9,102 nt of DNA, from the NCBI RefSeq assembly GCF_039794105.1, contig NZ_JBDIWA010000057.1:1-9102 (forward strand). The letters run 5' to 3'. This stretch comes from Kuenenia sp039794105 (GTDB lineage: Bacteria > Planctomycetota > Brocadiia > Brocadiales > Brocadiaceae). Under the pieces are notes generated by a model. That model was not told the DNA's origin. It made no database searches and saw nothing but the letters and a program-made list of their open reading frames with translations. Numbering within the stretch: the first letter of the stretch is position 1; every line of letters begins with the position of its first letter. Both the position numbers and the translations under genes were made by a program. This document shows, in pieces, positions 5,624-9,102 of this stretch.

Positions 5624-6970
5624 TTAAGTTTTTGCCATAAGATTATCGACAAAATTTGTATTTATATTCCCATTTGCAAATTGAGGATGTGTTATTAAAT
5701 CCAATTGTAACGGAATAGTAGTTTTCACTCCTTCGATAACGTATTCACTCAACGCCCTACGCATACATGCAATTGCTTCCTCGCGGGTGTTTTGATGTAC
5801 AATCAACTTAGCAATTAATGAATCATAGTACGGGGGGATTTCATATCCGGAGTGAATGTGGGAATCCACCCTAACCCCTCTCCCCCCGGGAGGATGATAA
5901 TTTGTGATCTTCCCCGGTTGCGGTCGAAAATCATTATAAGGATCTTCAGCATTGATCCTGCATTCTATAGCAACCCCCTGACTGCGAATTTTTTTCTGTT
6001 TAATATTTAATCTCTCTCCACTAGCAATCTTTATTTGTAATTTCACTAAATCTATTCCCGTCACCATTTCCGTAACCGGATGTTCTACCTGCAAACGTGT
6101 ATTCACCTCTATGAAATAATAATTATTTTCTTTATCTAATAAAAATTCAACAGTTCCGGCATTTGTATAATTAACGGACTTTGCCATTTTTATGGCAGCC
6201 TTACAAATATCTTCCCGTGCCCGATCGGTAATGTATGGTGCAGGGGACTCTTCGATTAGTTTTTGGTGTCTTCTCTGCATGGTGCAGTCCCTTTCACCCA
6301 AATGTATAATATTCCCGTAATTATCTCCAACTATTTGCACCTCAATGTGACGTGCATCTTCAATATATTTTTCTATATAAATAGACGAATCCTTGAATGC
6401 AGCCTTTGCCTCTCTTTGGGCAATAGTTAAAGAATTAATGAGGCTGATATCATTATGAGCTACCCGCATTCCCCGTCCGCCGCCCCCTAAAGAAGCTTTA
6501 ATGATTACGGGAAAACCAATTTCATGTGCAACGCTTAACGCTTCCTGCTGACTTTTTATTACAGACTGACTTCCGGGAACAACAGGTACCTTGTTTTCTA
6601 TTGCAATTTTCCTTGCTTCAGTCTTATTGCCAAGCTTCATCAGTGCATCAGATTTCGGACCAATAAATACGATATTTGACGATTCACAAACTTCCGCAAA
6701 ATGACCCACTTCCGATAAAAAACCATACCCAGGATGGATTGCTTCTATATCCGTGATCTCCGCAGCGCTTATGATGCTCGGAATATTTAAATAACTACCT
6801 TCCGCATCAGCAGGTCCAATACACACTACGATATCGGCTAGCTTTAAATAAGTGGCATTTGCATCCGATTTTGAGCAAACAGCGACGGTCTCTATCCCCA
6901 TTTCGCGGCATGCCCTAATGATTCTCAAAGCAATTTCACCTCTATTTGCAACCATTATCCGGGAAAACAT
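5624..6970 (-). CDS. accC: Biotin carboxylase subunit of acetyl-CoA carboxylase
   Basis: This 448-residue protein is full length for AccC and nearly collinear with the E. coli enzyme. It carries out ATP- and bicarbonate-dependent carboxylation of biotin on AccB, the first half-reaction of malonyl-CoA synthesis for fatty acids, in the cytoplasm. It has the N-terminal MVANRGEIALRIIRA motif, ATP-site lysines K116 and K158, the glycine-rich loop GGGGRGMR (162-169), H208 and E210, HQK (235-237), and metal-binding E275 and E288. The catalytic block EVNTRLQVEH (288-297) includes N290, R292 and E296; R338 is also kept. No key residue is missing. The start at 6970 has a purine-rich AAGGAAGAAGGAAAT just upstream. 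It follows accB by 41 bases, clearly one operon. The carboxyltransferase genes accA and accD are not in the window. Pyruvate or propionyl carboxylase subunits share this fold, but size and the adjacent accB favour acetyl-CoA carboxylase. Confidence 0.96.
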   Translation of the reverse strand: MFSRIMVANRGEIALRIIRACREMGIETVAVCSKSDANATYLKLADIVVCIGPADAEGSYLNIPSIISAAEITDIEAIHPGYGFLSEVGHFAEVCESSNIVFIGPKSDALMKLGNKTEARKIAIENKVPVVPGSQSVIKSQQEALSVAHEIGFPVIIKASLGGGGRGMRVAHNDISLINSLTIAQREAKAAFKDSSIYIEKYIEDARHIEVQIVGDNYGNIIHLGERDCTMQRRHQKLIEESPAPYITDRAREDICKAAIKMAKSVNYTNAGTVEFLLDKENNYYFIEVNTRLQVEHPVTEMVTGIDLVKLQIKIASGERLNIKQKKIRSQGVAIECRINAEDPYNDFRPQPGKITNYHPPGGRGVRVDSHIHSGYEIPPYYDSLIAKLIVHQNTREEAIACMRRALSEYVIEGVKTTIPLQLDLITHPQFANGNINTNFVDNLMAKT

Positions 6971-7011
6971 ATTTCCTTCTTCCTTAATTATTTGAAATGA
7001 TTCGAGTCAGC

Positions 7012-7482
7012 TTATATCGTCGCTTTCTTTGCCTGTCGGACGCGAAAGAGCGGTTGTCCATACTCAACGGCCTCCCCATCTTGTACGTATATTTCAACAA
7101 TTTCACCTACCGTTTCCGCTTTTACTTCATTCATAATTTTCATTGCTTCTATGATACAAACAACTGTTTCTTCATTTACGAAATCACCAACTCCAACACA
7201 AGGACTCTCGCCTGGAGCAGTAGAGCGGTAAAATGTTCCCACCATGGGCGAATAAATCTCAGAAGAGCTTTCATTTTCCCGGGAAATTACAAATGGCTGT
7301 TCTATCTGTTGGGTTTGCGCCGGATATAACGGAGGAATTGTCTGGTGAGAAATAGTTTGTGAATACCCGGAGATCCCCTTTTTTATTTTTATTTTTGTAG
7401 CTTCCTCTTGAATTTCGAGCTCAGACAACTCGCTCTCATCCATGATTTTTATCAATTGCTTTACTTTCTCTATAATGTCCAT
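7012..7482 (-). CDS. accB: Biotin carboxyl carrier protein of acetyl-CoA carboxylase
   Basis: A 156-residue protein with the usual AccB plan. An N-terminal helical segment (1-37, DIIEKVKQLIKIMDESELSELEI) is typical of bacterial AccB. A Pro/Gln-rich linker (about 40-70) leads to a biotinyl/lipoyl domain (77-149). The biotin attachment site is EAMKIMNE with K115. The domain starts with the typical SPMVGTFYRS and contains the thumb insertion TAPGESPCVGVGD (88-100) that marks AccB rather than lipoyl domains. It carries biotin between AccC and the carboxyltransferase. The start at 7482 has AGGGA seven bases upstream. A 217-base gap separates it from the peptidase gene upstream; I saw no strong promoter or terminator there, so accBC could have its own promoter or be read from further upstream. 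Confidence 0.95.
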   Translation of the reverse strand: MDIIEKVKQLIKIMDESELSELEIQEEATKIKIKKGISGYSQTISHQTIPPLYPAQTQQIEQPFVISRENESSSEIYSPMVGTFYRSTAPGESPCVGVGDFVNEETVVCIIEAMKIMNEVKAETVGEIVEIYVQDGEAVEYGQPLFRVRQAKKATI

Positions 7483-7699
7483 TATTTTTCCCTATATAAA
7501 ATTTAGTAATTATCAAATAGTAAAGCGAAAATAGCATCTCTTATTACGAATTATTTCATGTGTAAAAAATAAATTTCGGGCTTACGTGAAGAGATAAAGG
7601 ATTGATTAAACGATGGGCTACTGAATGAATAGCTTTTCTATGATAAATAGGGCTCTTGTTAAAAGGGTCTTGCAGAATTTCCGCAATGAACACGTTAAA

Positions 7700-8767
7700 T
7701 CATTCGTCAATATCCGATAACTTTTTAGGCAGTTTACTCAACACCTCACATCCCGTCGAGGTAACCAATACCAAATCTTCTATTCGAACACCTCCCCATT
7801 GGGGAATATAGATGCCTGGTTCTACAGTAAAAACCATGCCTTCTTTTAATATTTCATTGCTTTTTTTATTAATAAATGGCGCTTCATGAACTTCTAGCCC
7901 TACTCCGTGCCCCAAACCGTGACCAAAATACTTTCCAAATCCTTTTTTCTCAATATAACCCCTTGCAACGGCATCTATTTTCTTTGTCATTACACCGGGC
8001 CTTATGCTTCCAATTGCAAGGTATTGTGCATCCAGCACTATTTGATATATTCTCCGGAATTTCGGGGATATTCTATCCATGGTCTTAAGTCTTGTCAAGT
8101 CAGAATTATAATCCTGAAATCTTGATCCCCAATCAATTAAAACGGTATCCCCTCTTTGAATCCTGGTTGTTGAGGGGCGTGCGTGCGGCTTTGATGCATG
8201 TTTACCAACGGCGCATATGATATCAAATGAACTTTTTTCCGCTCCCTGTTTCCTCAATTCATATTCTAAAATATCCGCTATATCTTTTTCAGTAATGCCA
8301 TATTTTATTTTGCTTTGAACGTTTATATATGCTTTTTCCGCTATCCCTATAGCCTTCTGTATTTTTTCTAATTCATCCTTTGTTTTCTGCTTTCTATAAT
8401 TCTCTACTATTCCTTTTGCCGTAAGCATACAAATGTTATTTATTCTTTGTTTAATCTCATTAAACTGGTCTATTGAAATATATAAAGACTCGACGAGAAG
8501 TTTTTTTATTTTAAGTTGTTTAATCTTTCCACATATCGAATTTGACAATGATATCTTTCTTTCTACTATTTTTATTTCCGGATTATCCTGGTGTGCTTGT
8601 TCTACATACCTGGAATCCGTGAATAAATAGTCGCTTCCCGGTGTTATTAAAAGCACACTATCAGAACCTGTAAAATTCGTAATGTATCTGATATTTATCT
8701 CATTCGTGACCAAAAACCCATCCACGCCGTCTTCTTCTAATTTTTTCTTTATCTCGCCTAAACTCAT
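7700..8767 (-). CDS. M24-family Xaa-Pro aminopeptidase/dipeptidase
   Basis: The 355-residue enzyme matches short PepP/PepQ-type Xaa-Pro peptidases, which use two metal ions to release residues ahead of proline, in the cytoplasm. The N-terminal creatinase-like domain (about 1-125) has the typical GFLVTNEINIRYITNFTGS. The pita-bread domain (about 130-350) has all five metal ligands: D212 (IDWGSRFQDYNSDLTR), D223, H287 (GHGLGHGVG), E316 (VEPGIY) and E330 (VRIEDL), plus H195 and H294 of the active site. An in-frame TAG three codons upstream fixes the start at 8767, although no good ribosome site precedes it. Placement before accB/accC is common in bacteria, often with efp, which is absent here. 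Aminopeptidase and dipeptidase activities cannot be told apart from the sequence, so no symbol is given. Confidence 0.92.
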   Translation of the reverse strand: MSLGEIKKKLEEDGVDGFLVTNEINIRYITNFTGSDSVLLITPGSDYLFTDSRYVEQAHQDNPEIKIVERKISLSNSICGKIKQLKIKKLLVESLYISIDQFNEIKQRINNICMLTAKGIVENYRKQKTKDELEKIQKAIGIAEKAYINVQSKIKYGITEKDIADILEYELRKQGAEKSSFDIICAVGKHASKPHARPSTTRIQRGDTVLIDWGSRFQDYNSDLTRLKTMDRISPKFRRIYQIVLDAQYLAIGSIRPGVMTKKIDAVARGYIEKKGFGKYFGHGLGHGVGLEVHEAPFINKKSNEILKEGMVFTVEPGIYIPQWGGVRIEDLVLVTSTGCEVLSKLPKKLSDIDE

Positions 8768-8854
8768 AAATATCTAATTTACAGGAATAATTACATCTTT
8801 TTTAATGTGCTTAACACTGTTTTTTAATGCGGCATCATGCGCCATTCTCAGGGT

Positions 8855-9102
8855 CTATTTCCGACTTTTTTTAATTTTTTCCATAAGCATATCGAGGAAC
8901 GATTTAAACTGGTCGTCTTTTTTCAATTCATCGTTTATTTTCTTTATCGCAAATATCACTGTCGTATGTTTCTTATTGCCAAAATAATTCCCTATCTGCT
9001 GATACGACCAATCCAACTGATTTTTTATTAAATACATGCATATCTGACGCGGAAACGATACCGTCTTCGCCTTCCGGCTCGAATGAAGATCACTGCGGCT
9101 TA
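8855..9102 (-). CDS. dnaA: Chromosomal replication initiator DnaA, C-terminal DNA-binding domain (partial)
   Basis: Only the last 81 codons lie in the window; the frame is open to base 9100 and the gene continues beyond the right edge. This is DnaA domain IV, which binds DnaA boxes at the origin. Upstream of the first in-frame Met (9037) the frame reads SDLHSSRKAKTVSFPRQICM, matching the basic loop and PRQ(I/V) helix of DnaA. Then follow the helix WSYQQIGNYFGN and the signature KKHTTVIFAIKKI (the usual form is GRDHTTVLHACRKI). The usual Arg-Asp of the signature is Lys-Lys here, while HTTV is kept. The stop is TAG at 8857-8855, 87 bases before the peptidase start. The gap repeats CATTAAAAAA twice, and I saw neither a terminator nor a DnaA-box cluster. 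Because only domain IV is visible, a DnaA-like paralogue is possible. Confidence 0.88.
   Translation of the reverse strand, partial: SRSDLHSSRKAKTVSFPRQICMYLIKNQLDWSYQQIGNYFGNKKHTTVIFAIKKINDELKKDDQFKSFLDMLMEKIKKSRK

Noticed and set aside
7483..7699. Promoter for accBC in the gap
   Set aside because: A TTTACA is present, but no -10 hexamer lies at 16-18 bases; the match is no better than AT-rich background.
8823..8857. Hairpin around GGCGCATGATGCCGC as dnaA terminator
   Set aside because: The stem has two central mismatches and is followed on the transcribed strand by an A-run, not a T-run.

Overview
The window looks like a piece of an anammox planctomycete genome (Candidatus Kuenenia or a close relative). 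Three things point there. A tetraheme cytochrome carries the contracted CKCH heme motif reported for the K. stuttgartiensis hydrazine synthase cluster. Around it lie a second multiheme cytochrome c, a cytochrome b and a sigma-54 regulator. At the left edge is the start of an exported beta-propeller protein that fits the hydrazine synthase (HZS) beta subunit. The order matches what I recall of the Kuenenia cluster kuste2854 to kuste2861; this is from memory, not from a search. Every supported gene is on the minus strand, so transcription reads from high to low coordinates.

Right part (about 9102 to 5624), housekeeping: the C-terminal end of dnaA, an M24 Xaa-Pro peptidase (pepP/pepQ type), the biotin carboxyl carrier protein accB, and biotin carboxylase accC.

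Middle part (5623 to 1072), electron supply and control: a 415-base gap holds a good sigma-70-type promoter and a leader with crossed inverted repeats. Then come the CKCH tetraheme cytochrome, a membrane-anchored cytochrome c with six CXXCH motifs and one expanded CX3CH motif, an overlapping five-helix cytochrome b, and an NtrC-type response regulator with an intact GAFTGA loop but no conserved receiver lysine.

Left part (1071 to 1): a 257-base gap with one match to a sigma-54 -24/-12 promoter plus repeats that could be activator sites, a secreted 16-cysteine protein of unknown function, and the first 73 codons of the beta-propeller HZS subunit, which runs off the window.

Inferred working model: quinol is oxidised by the cytochrome b and the multiheme anchor, electrons pass to the soluble tetraheme cytochrome, and that feeds hydrazine synthase, which makes hydrazine from NO and ammonium and needs three electrons. 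The sigma-54 regulator, encoded just upstream, probably activates the promoter in front of the Cys-rich gene and the HZS genes. No RNA genes, CRISPR arrays or insertion sequences were seen.
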